Assembly: GCF_000189275.1 (NCBI RefSeq)
Contig: NZ_AEVT01000018.1
Location: 1-64,000 of the forward strand
Reading direction: 5' to 3'
Source: Vibrio sinaloensis DSM 21326
GTDB lineage: Bacteria; Pseudomonadota; Gammaproteobacteria; Enterobacterales; Vibrionaceae
DNA length: 64,000 bases
Every line of letters starts with the position of its first letter. Within the stretch, counting starts at the first letter, position 1. Position numbers and translations under genes: made by a program. This document shows positions 1 through 8,579 of the stretch, piece by piece. A model generated the notes under the pieces. It did not search any database. It saw only the letters and a program-made list of their open reading frames with translations, and had not been told where the DNA came from.

Positions 1-70
1 GATTTGGCACTGGTTTGCATTTACCTTACCAATCAAACCAACCCAAACCATCAGTTAGACAGAGGTCATT

Positions 71-409
71 ATGCTTCTCCAAAAGTCATCTATCAGCGCT
101 CTTTTTATTCTGTTCTCGTGCTCCGTTGCGGCAGACGATCTATTTTTGCACGGTATCGAAGCGAACAAATCTTTAATGGACTCTATGAGTGCATTGCATC
201 AGAAAAACAGCATAACGCGTCAACAGGCGTTCACCGGTGATGATTGTCCGGGGGCCACAAGTCGTCCTTTTAGCGGCAATGGGTTAACCAGCGGGCACAG
301 CAGCACTCATTGCTATGTGACCGAATACGATAGTGGTAACGTAGAAACGTATTTCCAATCTAGCCCAGATGGCAGCTACAGCACCGGGTTTTCTTGGACG
401 TTTGAATAA
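71..409 (+). CDS. Small exported protein of unknown function
   Basis: I do not recognise this 112-residue protein. The N-terminus has a basic start, a hydrophobic core (residues 6-18) and an Ala-rich end (SVAAD), which reads as a Sec signal peptide cleaved near residue 21, so the mature protein is probably periplasmic or secreted. The mature part has two cysteines (in DDCPGA and THCYVT) that could form a disulfide, and is rich in Gly, Ser, Thr and Tyr. AGAGG lies five bases before the ATG and supports this start. It is a single gene; a hairpin follows its stop. Function unknown. Confidence 0.65.
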   Translation: MLLQKSSISALFILFSCSVAADDLFLHGIEANKSLMDSMSALHQKNSITRQQAFTGDDCPGATSRPFSGNGLTSGHSSTHCYVTEYDSGNVETYFQSSPDGSYSTGFSWTFE

Positions 410-433
410 AAAAGGCACCGGTTAAGGTGCCTA
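407..433 (-). terminator. Hairpin terminator between convergent genes
   Basis: GGCACC and GGTGCC form a 6-bp stem with a 6-base loop. On the minus strand it is followed by a run of Ts, so it best serves the exported gene ending at 491; it may also slow the plus-strand transcript. Confidence 0.6.
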
Positions 434-490
434 ACTTGTTCATTTACATCAATCTCTGCGTAAAGGGACATGGCAGAAAATGACTCAGTA

Positions 491-1054
491 CTAGTAATCT
501 TGCCCTGTCATACACACGATCCAAACTAAGCCGCCTTCAAAACGCACAAGGCCCTCAGAATCGACATCACTGTCATTCCATACTCCATCAAATTGCTGGT
601 TAATGCCCTTGGCGACGTGTTCCGGAACGCTCCAAATGCACGATGCAACCTTACATTTCTGGGAGCTTGCATTGCATCCTTCTGGCGTACTGCCTTTGCT
701 CCATTGCGTGTCTTGTTTAGCAAGCAGTTGCGCGGCGATGTATTCAGGATGCGCCACGTACTGCTCAAAACCAAACCAATCGTTGTTATATGGAAGGTAA
801 GGGCCATTCCACCCTTTTACACCGGGGTTTTCGATAAGGTGGTCGATTGCTAGGTAACCGTAAGCAAGGTCGGTATCCGAAGTGATTGGCAGTGCTTTGC
901 CCGTATCCGCTTGATATTGCCTGGCAGCATCTAGCATCTGTTGCAGCTCCAGAGCGACTTGCGCTTGCTCAGACGTTTCACTGCTATGGGCAGCAGAGCA
1001 AGTAGTCACTAAAGCAAACCCCAATAGCGCATGTTGTAAGAAGGTCATTGTCAT
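491..1054 (-). CDS. Exported protein with a pilin-like helix and loop
   Basis: This is a 187-residue protein with an N-terminal signal sequence (hydrophobic residues 8-22, likely cut after CSAAHS). The start of the mature part (ELQQMLDAARQYQADTGKAL) and the GWNGPYLPY segment near residue 80 resemble the amphipathic helix and the first loop of type II secretion major pseudopilins. The usual prepilin leader (G followed by FTLIE) is missing. Four cysteines lie in the C-terminal half, consistent with oxidation in the periplasm. The pilin-like reading is inference from motif likeness only, and no secretion genes are nearby. Confidence 0.5.
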   Translation of the reverse strand: MTMTFLQHALLGFALVTTCSAAHSSETSEQAQVALELQQMLDAARQYQADTGKALPITSDTDLAYGYLAIDHLIENPGVKGWNGPYLPYNNDWFGFEQYVAHPEYIAAQLLAKQDTQWSKGSTPEGCNASSQKCKVASCIWSVPEHVAKGINQQFDGVWNDSDVDSEGLVRFEGGLVWIVCMTGQDY

Positions 1055-1122
1055 TTATTCTTGATGGTAATAACGCGATTTCGCCTAGCTTATCAGCTTG
1101 CCTGACTCGATCCAAAACTCGA

Positions 1123-2049
1123 TTATTGAGGTGATTTTTTCGTCGTTCCTGTTACCCAGAACTCACTTTCACGTTGCTGAACACGCTGGGCGAGAAAGTC
1201 GACAAAACAGCGAATTCTCGCAGTAGTACGCAGATCTCGATGAAGCAGCAACCAAATACTGCGATACGGTAATGGCTTTTGGAAAGGAGCACGAACCAGA
1301 TCCGGATTTCTATCACCAAGATTACACGCCAAATACGCCATTCCCAGACCCGATGCCGCCAAGGTAATCAATGGCACCAACTCGGATACCCGATGTTTAA
1401 GCGTCGCTTTGGGGTAATAACTCTCCTTCAGCCATTTAGCCGTGAGGTCCCCTTCAGGCTCATGCCAACCGATGAAATGCAGTCCCTCACCTTGGTTGTC
1501 TTGTATTCGTTGAGCATACTCACGCGTACAGTACGCCGCTTGAGACATTTGTACTAAGCGGCGACCAACGGCATCGTCGTAAACTTCATTAGCCACACGA
1601 ATTGAAACATCAGCCTCACGTCGGTTGAGGTTGGCAATATCGTTGCCAAATTGAAGGTTAAGGGTAATCTCCGGGTAGCGCTCTGAGAAAAGAGCCAAAT
1701 CATCCATCAATGATGTCATTGCCATCCCATGGGGCATCGAGACATAAATCGTACCAACAGGATCCGAATCTCGACCCATGATCATACGAGAAGCAGCAAT
1801 CATCTCTTGTTCAACTTTCTCGGCATAAGGCAGCAACTCTTCGCCAATTTGAGTCAGTGCTAAGCCTTGCTTGGAACGATCAAACAAGCGGCTACCAACA
1901 CGTTATTCCATAACCGATAAACGTCGTGTCAAAGTCGTATGATTGAGGTGGATACTCTCTGCCCCCCCGCGCAGCGTTCCCTGACGAGCAATGGCGAGAA
2001 ATACTTTTAAGTCGTCCCAGTTAAATGCGTATTGCTGCTGATTTGCCAT
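1123..2049 (-). pseudogene. LysR-family regulator with an in-frame stop codon
   Basis: Read from the ATG at 2049, which has an AAGGAGG-type ribosome site just upstream, this encodes a normal LysR protein: an N-terminal winged helix (MANQQQYAFNWDDLKVFLAI) and then a substrate-binding domain. Codon 49 (positions 1905-1903) is TAA, in the segment LSVME-stop-RVGSRLFDR. Family members usually have Gln or Glu there, and CAA to TAA is one transition. The frame is otherwise intact to 1123 (about 308 residues), so the lesion looks recent, or is a sequence error. An internal start at 1887 would give a protein without a DNA-binding domain. It is divergent from the SDR gene at 2168, its probable target. 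Confidence 0.85.
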
Positions 2050-2167
2050 TTCCCCTCCTTGGTTCAATTTTGAAACACCCTGTCCATTTTTACCTATCTA
2101 CATAGCATTTTTCAACCATGTTACCGTAATCATCAGTCAGCAATCACAGCAAAAACAAGGAACCACC

Positions 2168-3103
2168 ATGAGCAAAATTACCACCGTACTCATCACAGGA
2201 GCGAATGCCGGTCTTGGCTTTGAAGCCGCTCGCCAACTCGCTCAGCAATCCAATATCGAAAAAGTCTATTTGGGTTGTCGTAACCTGCAGAAGGCTCAGC
2301 AGGCGAGAAAACAACTGGTCGATGCCACAGGGCGAGACATTTTTGAAATCGTCATTGTGGATGTTTCAAACTCTGCATCCGTCCAACAGACTGTCGCCAC
2401 ACTCAAAGCGCCGATTGACGCGGTCATCTTAAACGCTGGCGGAACCGGCGGCCGCACCCCCAATCAACTTACGCAAGACGGCGTCACCACCATTTTCGCC
2501 TCTAACGTATTTGGTCATGCCCTGTTAGTTGAAGAGCTGATCAAACGCCAACTCATAACTTCGACCGTTTTGTATGCAGGTTCAGAAACCGCACGCGGTG
2601 TACCTAAAATGGGCGTGCCAAAACCGCAACTCAAAAGCTCATCGGTACAAGAGTTTACTTCGATAGCAAATGGCGACTTGTTTGGCAGTAAGGCAGATCC
2701 ACTAGAGATATACGGCACCATCAAATTGACTGGCGCATTATGGATGAGTTCGATGGCCAGGCAGCACCCTCACCTGAAGTTCATCACCATGAGCCCTGGT
2801 GGCACCACAGGTACTAATGGTATGGACGACTTACCCTTGTTAAAGAAAGTGTTCTTCAAATACGTTGGTGGGTTGGTGATGCCGATGATGGGCATGATGC
2901 ACAGTGTCGACAAAGGGGCCAAACGCTACTTAGATGGCTTGTTTGATCCCCGCTTTGAAAGTGGTCATTTCTACGCCAGCCGGATGGGCTCTCCGACAGG
3001 CCCAGTCGTCGACCAATTAACCATCGAGCCAGCATTAGGCGATACAGCTGCGCAAGACAACGCGCGCCATGCTATTCAACAGTTCTTTACTAATCACGCA
3101 TAA
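2168..3103 (+). CDS. Short-chain dehydrogenase/reductase (SDR)
   Basis: This 311-residue oxidoreductase has an N-terminal Rossmann fold, with the cofactor motif TGANAGLGFEAA at residues 10-21, a variant of the NAG motif (ILNAGG) near residue 87, and the catalytic YxxxK pair in EIYGTIKLTG near residue 185. It is longer than the classical 250 residues and resembles the protochlorophyllide-reductase/WW-oxidoreductase-like SDRs. The substrate cannot be told. It is followed 16 bases later by a small membrane protein, probably in one operon, and is divergent from the broken LysR gene, so its control may be altered in this strain. Confidence 0.85.
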   Translation: MSKITTVLITGANAGLGFEAARQLAQQSNIEKVYLGCRNLQKAQQARKQLVDATGRDIFEIVIVDVSNSASVQQTVATLKAPIDAVILNAGGTGGRTPNQLTQDGVTTIFASNVFGHALLVEELIKRQLITSTVLYAGSETARGVPKMGVPKPQLKSSSVQEFTSIANGDLFGSKADPLEIYGTIKLTGALWMSSMARQHPHLKFITMSPGGTTGTNGMDDLPLLKKVFFKYVGGLVMPMMGMMHSVDKGAKRYLDGLFDPRFESGHFYASRMGSPTGPVVDQLTIEPALGDTAAQDNARHAIQQFFTNHA

Positions 3104-3119
3104 CATAAAGGAAATAACC

Positions 3120-3500
3120 ATGGATATGACGCTACAAATTCTCGTTGGACTTGCGACTTTCATGTTGAGCACACTTGGATTAATGTCGATGTTTGCACCA
3201 CAAAAGATGCTGGCGAATTTCTCGCTTCAGCCTGTTGGCAATGCCGGAATGAATACCATACGCTCAGTGATGGGTGGATTATTCTTAGCCAGCGTATTTA
3301 TGCTAGCGCAAGGCTTGATGAGCGGTGACACCGAAGGCTATTTTTTCGTTGCTGTAGTTATGGTCGCCGTCGCTATAGGCCGTGTGGTGGGGTTGGTTCT
3401 CGATGGCTTCGACAAAGCCGTTGTTCCTCCACTTGTACTCGAACTGGTTATCGCCGCTATTCTAATGTTCGCTCACTTCAAAAATGGTGGCTTCTACTAA
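3120..3500 (+). CDS. Small four-helix membrane protein, DUF4345-like
   Basis: The protein has 126 residues from the ATG at 3120, which has an AAGGAA ribosome site eight bases upstream. An earlier in-frame ATG at 3069 lies inside the SDR gene and is unlikely. Four hydrophobic segments (about residues 5-22, 45-62, 70-88 and 98-115) suggest an inner-membrane protein. The arrangement, with a conserved R in the NTIRSVMGG region, resembles the DUF4345 family, whose function is unknown. It probably forms an operon with the SDR gene. Confidence 0.7.
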   Translation: MDMTLQILVGLATFMLSTLGLMSMFAPQKMLANFSLQPVGNAGMNTIRSVMGGLFLASVFMLAQGLMSGDTEGYFFVAVVMVAVAIGRVVGLVLDGFDKAVVPPLVLELVIAAILMFAHFKNGGFY

Positions 3501-3524
3501 CACCAACCCGCTGCCAAACAAAAT

Positions 3525-3550
3525 GCCCCTACTTATTGCTAAGCAGGGGC
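3525..3550. terminator. Bidirectional terminator
   Basis: An 11-bp stem with one mismatch (GCCCCTACTTA and TAAGCAGGGGC) has a 4-base loop, A-rich sequence on the left and a short T-run on the right. It lies between the convergent membrane protein gene and the COG2509 gene. Confidence 0.7.
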
Positions 3551-3574
3551 TTTGATGTTCATTGAGTTTAAGAG

Positions 3575-5191
3575 TTAAGCGTTAGCTGCGTCTTCAACCA
3601 TCGCTTTCGACAGCGCTTCAGCAACCTTAATGCCGTCAATGCCTGCCGACAAAATACCGCCTGCGTAACCTGCCCCCTCACCCGCTGGGTAGAAGCCTTT
3701 CAAGTTAACACTCTGGAAATCTTTACCACGCTTGATGCACACAGGGGATGATGTGCGTGTTTCAACGCCAGTTAATAACGCATCTTCACTAGCAAACCCC
3801 TTGATCTTGCGGTCAAACGCAGGAATCGCTTCACGGATCGCTTCTACTGCAAATGCTGGCAATGCCTTTGAAATGTCCGTTAAATGGATACCCGGTGTAA
3901 ATGATGGTTGCACATCACCTAATTCGCTTGGATTGCGACCTTTAAGGAAATCACCCACTTTTTGCGCTGGAGCGTCGTAAGTTTCCCCGCCTAGTACATA
4001 CGCTCCAGACTCAAGCTCACGCTGAAGCTTGATGCCCGCAAGCGGATGGCCCGGATAATCACGCTCTGGATCGATACCTACCACAATCGCCGCATTCGCA
4101 TTGCGCTCTGCGCGTGAGTATTGGCTCATGCCATTAGTCACAACACGCTTCTCTTCAGACGTTGCGGCAACAACCGTACCACCTGGACACATACAGAAAC
4201 TATAAACGGTACGACCATTCTTACAGTGATGAACCAACTTGTAGTCCGCTGCACCTAAAATTGGGTTGCCCGCATTTGGACCGAAACGCGCTTCATCGAT
4301 CATGGCTTGTCTATGTTCGATACGGAAACCCACAGAAAACGGTTTCGCTTCCATGTAAACGCCGCGGTCATGCAGCATCTCAAAGGTATCACGTGCACTA
4401 TGGCCAACAGCCAGTACCACGTAGCGAGATTTGATCTCCTCACCGTTAGAGAGTGTCAAGCCGGTAATTTGGTCGCCATCCATATGGATGTCATCAACGC
4501 GAGTGCTAAAGCGAATTTCACCACCTAGCTCGATGATGCTCGCACGCATTTTCTCGATCATAGTGACCAGTTTGAAAGTACCGATATGAGGCTTGCTCAC
4601 ATACAGAATCTCTTCTGGCGCACCTGCTTTAACAAACTCAGTCGTCACTTTACGACCGTAGAAGTTAGGATCTTTTACTTGGCTGTACAATTTACCGTCA
4701 GAGAACGTACCCGCACCACCTTCACCAAACTGAACGTTGGATTCCGTGTTTAGGGTGCGCTTACGCCAGAAGCCAAAGGTATCTTTAGTACGCTCACGCA
4801 CTTCTTTGCCGCGCTCTACAACGATAGGTTTAAAGCCCGCTTGAGCTAGAATGAGCGCTGCAAACAAACCACAAGGACCAAAACCAATCACCACTGGTCG
4901 CTCGGTCAGGTTTTCTGGCGCTTTGGCAACAAACTTGTACTCCATGTCCGGCGTTTCTTTCACATGAGGATCACTCACAAACTGCTCGAGTAACGCCGCT
5001 TCATTTTCAACAATCACGTCTAACGTATAAATAAGGAGAATGTTGGCTTTCTTACGTGCATCGTAGCCACGACGGAAGACATTGTAAGAGATGATTTGAT
5101 CTTCAGAGATACCAAGCTTCTTGGTAATGGCGCCAGTAAGTGCCTCTTCCTCGTGATCAAGAGGAAGTTTGATTTCAGTTAAACGTATCAT
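3575..5191 (-). CDS. FAD-dependent dehydrogenase, COG2509 type
   Basis: A 538-residue cytoplasmic flavoprotein. It has a short alpha/beta N-terminal domain (about residues 1-90), then an FAD-binding Rossmann fold starting at VVIGFGPCGLFAALIL (about residue 100), and a second conserved block with GEGGAGTFSDGKLYSQ. The C-terminal FYPAGEGAGYAGGI segment is the usual second FAD contact of this family. Homologues are widespread in bacteria as an uncharacterised NAD(P)/FAD-dependent oxidoreductase. It is divergent from fdxA with 181 bases between; a redox link with the ferredoxin is possible but unproven. Confidence 0.85.
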   Translation of the reverse strand: MIRLTEIKLPLDHEEEALTGAITKKLGISEDQIISYNVFRRGYDARKKANILLIYTLDVIVENEAALLEQFVSDPHVKETPDMEYKFVAKAPENLTERPVVIGFGPCGLFAALILAQAGFKPIVVERGKEVRERTKDTFGFWRKRTLNTESNVQFGEGGAGTFSDGKLYSQVKDPNFYGRKVTTEFVKAGAPEEILYVSKPHIGTFKLVTMIEKMRASIIELGGEIRFSTRVDDIHMDGDQITGLTLSNGEEIKSRYVVLAVGHSARDTFEMLHDRGVYMEAKPFSVGFRIEHRQAMIDEARFGPNAGNPILGAADYKLVHHCKNGRTVYSFCMCPGGTVVAATSEEKRVVTNGMSQYSRAERNANAAIVVGIDPERDYPGHPLAGIKLQRELESGAYVLGGETYDAPAQKVGDFLKGRNPSELGDVQPSFTPGIHLTDISKALPAFAVEAIREAIPAFDRKIKGFASEDALLTGVETRTSSPVCIKRGKDFQSVNLKGFYPAGEGAGYAGGILSAGIDGIKVAEALSKAMVEDAANA

Positions 5192-5372
5192 GTTGATGTC
5201 TCGTATCGATAGGTGTCTTAGCCAAAACCGCTTGAGAGGCGGTCAGCTCACAATGGCGCGCATTTTACGAGAAATTGAATTGTCTGTCATACTAATTCAA
5301 ACATATTGAATTTTGGCTTGGGATGAGTATTATCCCCATTCCGCAATTTTGACTAAATACAAGAGACCCATC

Positions 5373-5696
5373 ATGGCGTTTGTCGTAACTGATAACTGTA
5401 TCCAATGTAAATACACTGACTGTGTCGCTGTATGTCCGGCCGATGCATTCCATGAGGGGCCAAACTTTATGGTCATCAACCCAATCGAATGTATTGATTG
5501 TGGGCTCTGCGTCGACGAGTGTGACGCTCACGCGATTTTCCAAGAAGATGAAGTGCCTGCTGATCAAAAAATCTATATCGAGCTAAACGCTGAATTGGCA
5601 GAACATTGGCCTGTTCAAACCGAAGTCAAGCCTGCGATGGATGAAGCCGAGAAGTGGAACGGTGTAGCTGACAAGTTAGGTATGTTGGAGAAGTAG
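5373..5696 (+). CDS. fdxA: Seven-iron ferredoxin
   Basis: A 107-residue soluble electron carrier with one [3Fe-4S] and one [4Fe-4S] cluster. The N-terminal motif [14 protein letters not shown] and the second motif [11 protein letters not shown] are the cluster ligands in the order typical of FdxA proteins; the acidic C-terminal extension (about residues 60-107) is also typical. I chose the ATG at 5373, which gives the family start MAFVVTDNC; an upstream in-frame start adds 20 unrelated residues. It is a single gene with its own terminator. Confidence 0.93.
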   Translation: MAFVVTDNCIQCKYTDCVAVCPADAFHEGPNFMVINPIECIDCGLCVDECDAHAIFQEDEVPADQKIYIELNAELAEHWPVQTEVKPAMDEAEKWNGVADKLGMLEK

Positions 5697-5713
5697 CAAA
5701 ATCACAAATTTAT

Positions 5714-5743
5714 AAGGGCTGGCGAATACGTCAGCCCTTTTTT
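5714..5743 (+). terminator. Rho-independent terminator of fdxA
   Basis: AAGGGCTG pairs with CAGCCCTT to form a strong stem, followed by a T-run, 17 bases after the fdxA stop. Confidence 0.85.
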
Positions 5744-5748
5744 GTATC

Positions 5749-5788
5749 GTCATCCTCAAGAGCGAGGAACGAGTGACTTAGGGAGCTC
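5749..5788 (+). repeat. Dispersed-type 40-base repeat, left copy
   Basis: The sequence begins GTCATCC and ends TTAGGGAGCTC. The reverse complement of 7413-7452 begins GTCATTCC and ends TAGGGAATCTC, with related GA-rich sequence between (about 60 percent alike by eye with small gaps). The two copies are inverted around the orphan gene at 6070-7392. From memory, similar GTCATTCC...TAGGGAATCT units are scattered through vibrio genomes; this was not checked. Confidence 0.5.
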
Positions 5789-6069
5789 TTAAAGTCTAAT
5801 GCGGACTTTTGTTTAAGCAGGAATGTGTAAAACAATATTCTCTAAAGAACTTCTATCAGATTAGGGAAAGTAAGCTGAAGTCGTAAACATTTCTTATGCA
5901 ATTTAAGTGACTGTTTTAACTTATGAAAATGGCATTGGCTTTTCGGCTTATATTTGACCTGACCAGAAGTAGACACAATATTCTCAGTTTTTAATTCAAG
6001 TCATTGTTATTCATTGGATTAATTATACAATCTGTCACATACATATCTTAATTTAGTGTAGGAACAACA

Positions 6070-7392
6070 ATGGGTAGTGTATCAGTCCCTAGAGTGAGTG
6101 ATCAGAGACTTCTTAAAATTTTCATTGATGAAACGTTGATGAACTTTGAAAAGTTTGAGCTTGGTGAAAATGCCCTGTGTACTTTGTCACTTGGTGGCTT
6201 CACACTGCAAGTTGATATCAGGGAGGCCAGTCATCACAAGAACATTCTTGAAGAGTTACGCAACAACAAAAATGCAGCTTCGTCTATCACGAGTATAAGT
6301 ATTGAGAGTACTTCCCTTTCAGGCTCTCTCATTCGCTACATCCGCGCAAAAAATAACTTCATTGACCAGCTGGAGGTGACTAATAGCCAGTACGGAGGGG
6401 TTGAAGAAATAGCATCTAACGTTTTTAGGCATCTTAACAGCCTTCTCTTACAGGGCGCTGAATCAACATTTAACAATACAAACGAGAGTAGCCTTCAAAT
6501 TGCTTCAGCCCATCATGAAGTTTTAACTAGACTTGAGGGGATGAGTGCGGAGCTTATCGAAAAGCAAGTTAAACATGTTCAAGAACTAGAGCGCGATAAA
6601 CAAAAGTTCCTTGACGAACGAGCAGAAGATTTTGCAGAGAAGGTTAATTCTCAAGACGAAGTGTTTTCAAAGAAAGTTGCCGAGCTTGATGAACAGTATA
6701 GGAGAAGAAACAAAGAACTCGATGAAAGACAACAGAAGATAGATGATGCTGACAATACATCGACTCGTCGTAAAACTACAACTCGAACCCTTGATGAAGC
6801 CCAAATCAAAGCTAGGGGCTTCAACTTCTCTGAGAATGTTAATCGTAATTCTAAGAAAGCATCTCAATTTGCTATGGCTTTAGTGATAATAGGCGCTTTT
6901 GGCTTGGTTCTTTCTTTATATGAATTTTGGAGTATATCTCTCGTTGCCAACACAAACCAAGAACCCCCAACTCCTAGTGACCAATTAACGTATTTCTTAT
7001 ATTTCCGAATCTTAGCGAGTTCCGCTCTGCTTGTTTCCTCTATTGTATATTTGATTCGTTGGTACAACAGTTGGGCCGACCGTATTGCACAGCAAGAACT
7101 AGATAACCAGTTGTTCATTCGCGATTTGAACAGAGCGCAGCTTGCAGTAGAGATGTCACTGGAATGGAATGAGAAGAAAGATGGAGAAATCCCCGCTCGA
7201 CTACTTGAATCATTAACTGAAGGGTTATTTAAGCCAAAGGATTCCCCAAATAAAGAGTTACTGCATCCAGCAGAGCAGATTGCCGCAGCATTAATTAGGA
7301 CATCAGATAAAGTTACTTTGCCCTTTGCTGGCGGCACTGTAGAGACTAGTGGTAAAAAGCTAGGAAATTCTAAGCCTGTGGCGCCTGATTAA
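6070..7392 (+). CDS. Orphan coiled-coil membrane protein, unknown function
   Basis: I do not recognise this 440-residue protein. Residues 1-140 look like a globular domain. Residues about 150-235 are a strongly charged coiled coil rich in Glu, Lys and Gln. Two hydrophobic segments follow (about 268-290 and 308-328), separated by a short Pro-rich loop (NQEPPTPSDQ), so the protein is probably anchored in the inner membrane by a hairpin with both ends in the cytoplasm. The C-terminal 110 residues are soluble. The ATG has GGA nine bases upstream. The gene stands alone between fdxA and the SpoU gene, has AT-rich flanks, and is bracketed by inverted copies of a repeat, which suggests that it was acquired. 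Confidence 0.75.
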   Translation: MGSVSVPRVSDQRLLKIFIDETLMNFEKFELGENALCTLSLGGFTLQVDIREASHHKNILEELRNNKNAASSITSISIESTSLSGSLIRYIRAKNNFIDQLEVTNSQYGGVEEIASNVFRHLNSLLLQGAESTFNNTNESSLQIASAHHEVLTRLEGMSAELIEKQVKHVQELERDKQKFLDERAEDFAEKVNSQDEVFSKKVAELDEQYRRRNKELDERQQKIDDADNTSTRRKTTTRTLDEAQIKARGFNFSENVNRNSKKASQFAMALVIIGAFGLVLSLYEFWSISLVANTNQEPPTPSDQLTYFLYFRILASSALLVSSIVYLIRWYNSWADRIAQQELDNQLFIRDLNRAQLAVEMSLEWNEKKDGEIPARLLESLTEGLFKPKDSPNKELLHPAEQIAAALIRTSDKVTLPFAGGTVETSGKKLGNSKPVAPD

Positions 7393-7412
7393 AAGTGAGC
7401 TGAAAACTTAAT

Positions 7413-7452
7413 GAGATTCCCTACTCCTTCCTTCGTCAGTCTATGGAATGAC
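7413..7452 (-). repeat. Dispersed-type 40-base repeat, right copy
   Basis: This is the inverted partner of the repeat at 5749-5788, sharing GTCAT-CC at one end and TAGGGA-CTC at the other. It starts 20 bases after the stop of the orphan gene. The sequence from 7453 to the terminator at 7601 shows no gene. Confidence 0.5.
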
Positions 7453-7600
7453 GAGAGAGGGCGAATCAATGACAAAGTGGGATAAGGAATAACAGATAGG
7501 TCGCGTGGTTTTTACTGGTTGAGGCTTCGCTGCAGTATATCGAACGGTGCAATCTAACAGCTGTTGGACCAACTCAATGAGGAATTAATCGGCTCAAAAC

Positions 7601-7633
7601 AAAAAAGCGCAGTGACTACTCATCACTGCGCTT
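7601..7633 (-). terminator. Terminator of the SpoU-type gene
   Basis: AAGCGCAGTGA and TCACTGCGCTT form an 11-bp perfect stem. On the minus strand it is followed by six Ts, about 20 bases after the stop of the methyltransferase gene. Confidence 0.88.
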
Positions 7634-7654
7634 CATTGTGTTCTTTAAAGCTTG

Positions 7655-8389
7655 TTAGTTATGCTGACGACGCAGGTTATCTAAGATAATGCCTGTTGCC
7701 ATCGCCACATTCAGTGATTCAGCGCCGCCAAATGCCGGAATGGTGATCTTGTCGGTAACGAACTTAGCCGCATGCTCGCGAATACCGTGCGACTCGCTGC
7801 CCATAAGCAAAATACCCTCTGCGGCAAAATCTGTTTTGTGTACACTTTCGCCTTCGAGGAAAGCGCCATAAACAGGTAAGTTTGACTGCTCTAGGTAGCG
7901 AGGAAGATCCAGCTGGCTGACCGTGACTCGACCAAAGCTGCCCATTGTGGCACTGATGGTTTTTGGGTTGTATGGGTCAGCGCAATCCGTGCTTGCGACA
8001 ATGTGTTTAATACCGTACCAATCAGCAACACGAATAATTGTGCCAAGGTTGCCCGGATCAGACACGCCATCAAGCGCAATCATCAAACCTTGCGCTTTTG
8101 GTATCTCTACACTTGGGATTTCTACTACCGCAATCGCCGCATTGTTGCTTACAAGAGTACTTGCCTTAGTCAACTCATCAAGCGATGCTTCAATACACTC
8201 AAAACCACCAAGTTCAGCACGGTACTCAGCCAAAAACTCAGCCGTTGCAAACACCTGCTTAACGCTTAACGTGCTGTTTGCCAACTCTAATACGTTCTTT
8301 TCTCCTTGCACCAAAAACAGGCCATGCGCTTTACGCTGCTTCTTTTGGCCAAGAGCACGAAGTAGTTTAAGTTGGTTTTTTGAGATCAT
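7655..8389 (-). CDS. TrmH/SpoU-family RNA 2'-O-methyltransferase
   Basis: This 244-residue protein has the two-part layout of SPOUT RNA methyltransferases: an N-terminal L30e-like substrate domain (residues 1-85, with HGLFLVQGEKNV) and a C-terminal knotted SAM-binding domain. The three SpoU motifs are visible: LDGVSDPGNLGTIIR (motif 1, near residue 108), LLMGSESHGI (motif 2, near 190) and the last motif with SLNVAMATGIIL (near 225). It likely methylates a ribose in rRNA or tRNA; the exact target cannot be read from the sequence. It is a single gene with its own terminator. Confidence 0.88.
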   Translation of the reverse strand: MISKNQLKLLRALGQKKQRKAHGLFLVQGEKNVLELANSTLSVKQVFATAEFLAEYRAELGGFECIEASLDELTKASTLVSNNAAIAVVEIPSVEIPKAQGLMIALDGVSDPGNLGTIIRVADWYGIKHIVASTDCADPYNPKTISATMGSFGRVTVSQLDLPRYLEQSNLPVYGAFLEGESVHKTDFAAEGILLMGSESHGIREHAAKFVTDKITIPAFGGAESLNVAMATGIILDNLRRQHN

Positions 8390-8524
8390 AATTTTTCCAC
8401 GGTAAAGGGGTAACCCAAGTAAAAGCGCGGCAATTATAGAGTAAAGCCTTGGCTAGCTAAAGAGGTGAGCCAAGATTACTCTTATTTGGCGTTCTTGATT
8501 GTGATAATACTGCTGACACAAAAC

Positions 8525-8559
8525 AAAAAAGCACCTCGCTGGGGGTTGCGAGGTGCTTT
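8525..8559 (-). terminator. Terminator of the gloA-nemA operon
   Basis: GCACCTCG and CGAGGTGC form an 8-bp stem, extended by flanking A/T pairs, with Ts on the minus strand; it lies about 20 bases after the nemA stop. Confidence 0.88.
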
Positions 8560-8579
8560 GAGAAAGCAAGACAAATGGA

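Larger units (their letters stand above)
5697..6069. other. Gene-free stretch after fdxA
   Basis: This 373-base stretch holds the fdxA terminator, one copy of a 40-base repeat (5749-5788), and about 280 bases of AT-rich sequence before the orphan gene at 6070. The last part presumably carries that gene's promoter; I could not fix -35 and -10 boxes with confidence. No open frame of note is present. Confidence 0.6.

Noticed and set aside
4..240. Open frame overlapping the first exported protein
   Set aside because: It overlaps the gene at 71-409 in another frame, has no ribosome site or recognisable product, and its sequence is unlike a real protein.
1123..1887. Intact short LysR protein starting at 1887
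   Set aside because: It would lack the DNA-binding domain, which is present in frame upstream behind one stop codon and a good ribosome site, so a pseudogene is the better call.
5749..7452. Insertion sequence or integron cassette around the orphan gene
   Set aside because: No transposase or integrase gene is present and the repeats are not identical; I list them only as repeats.
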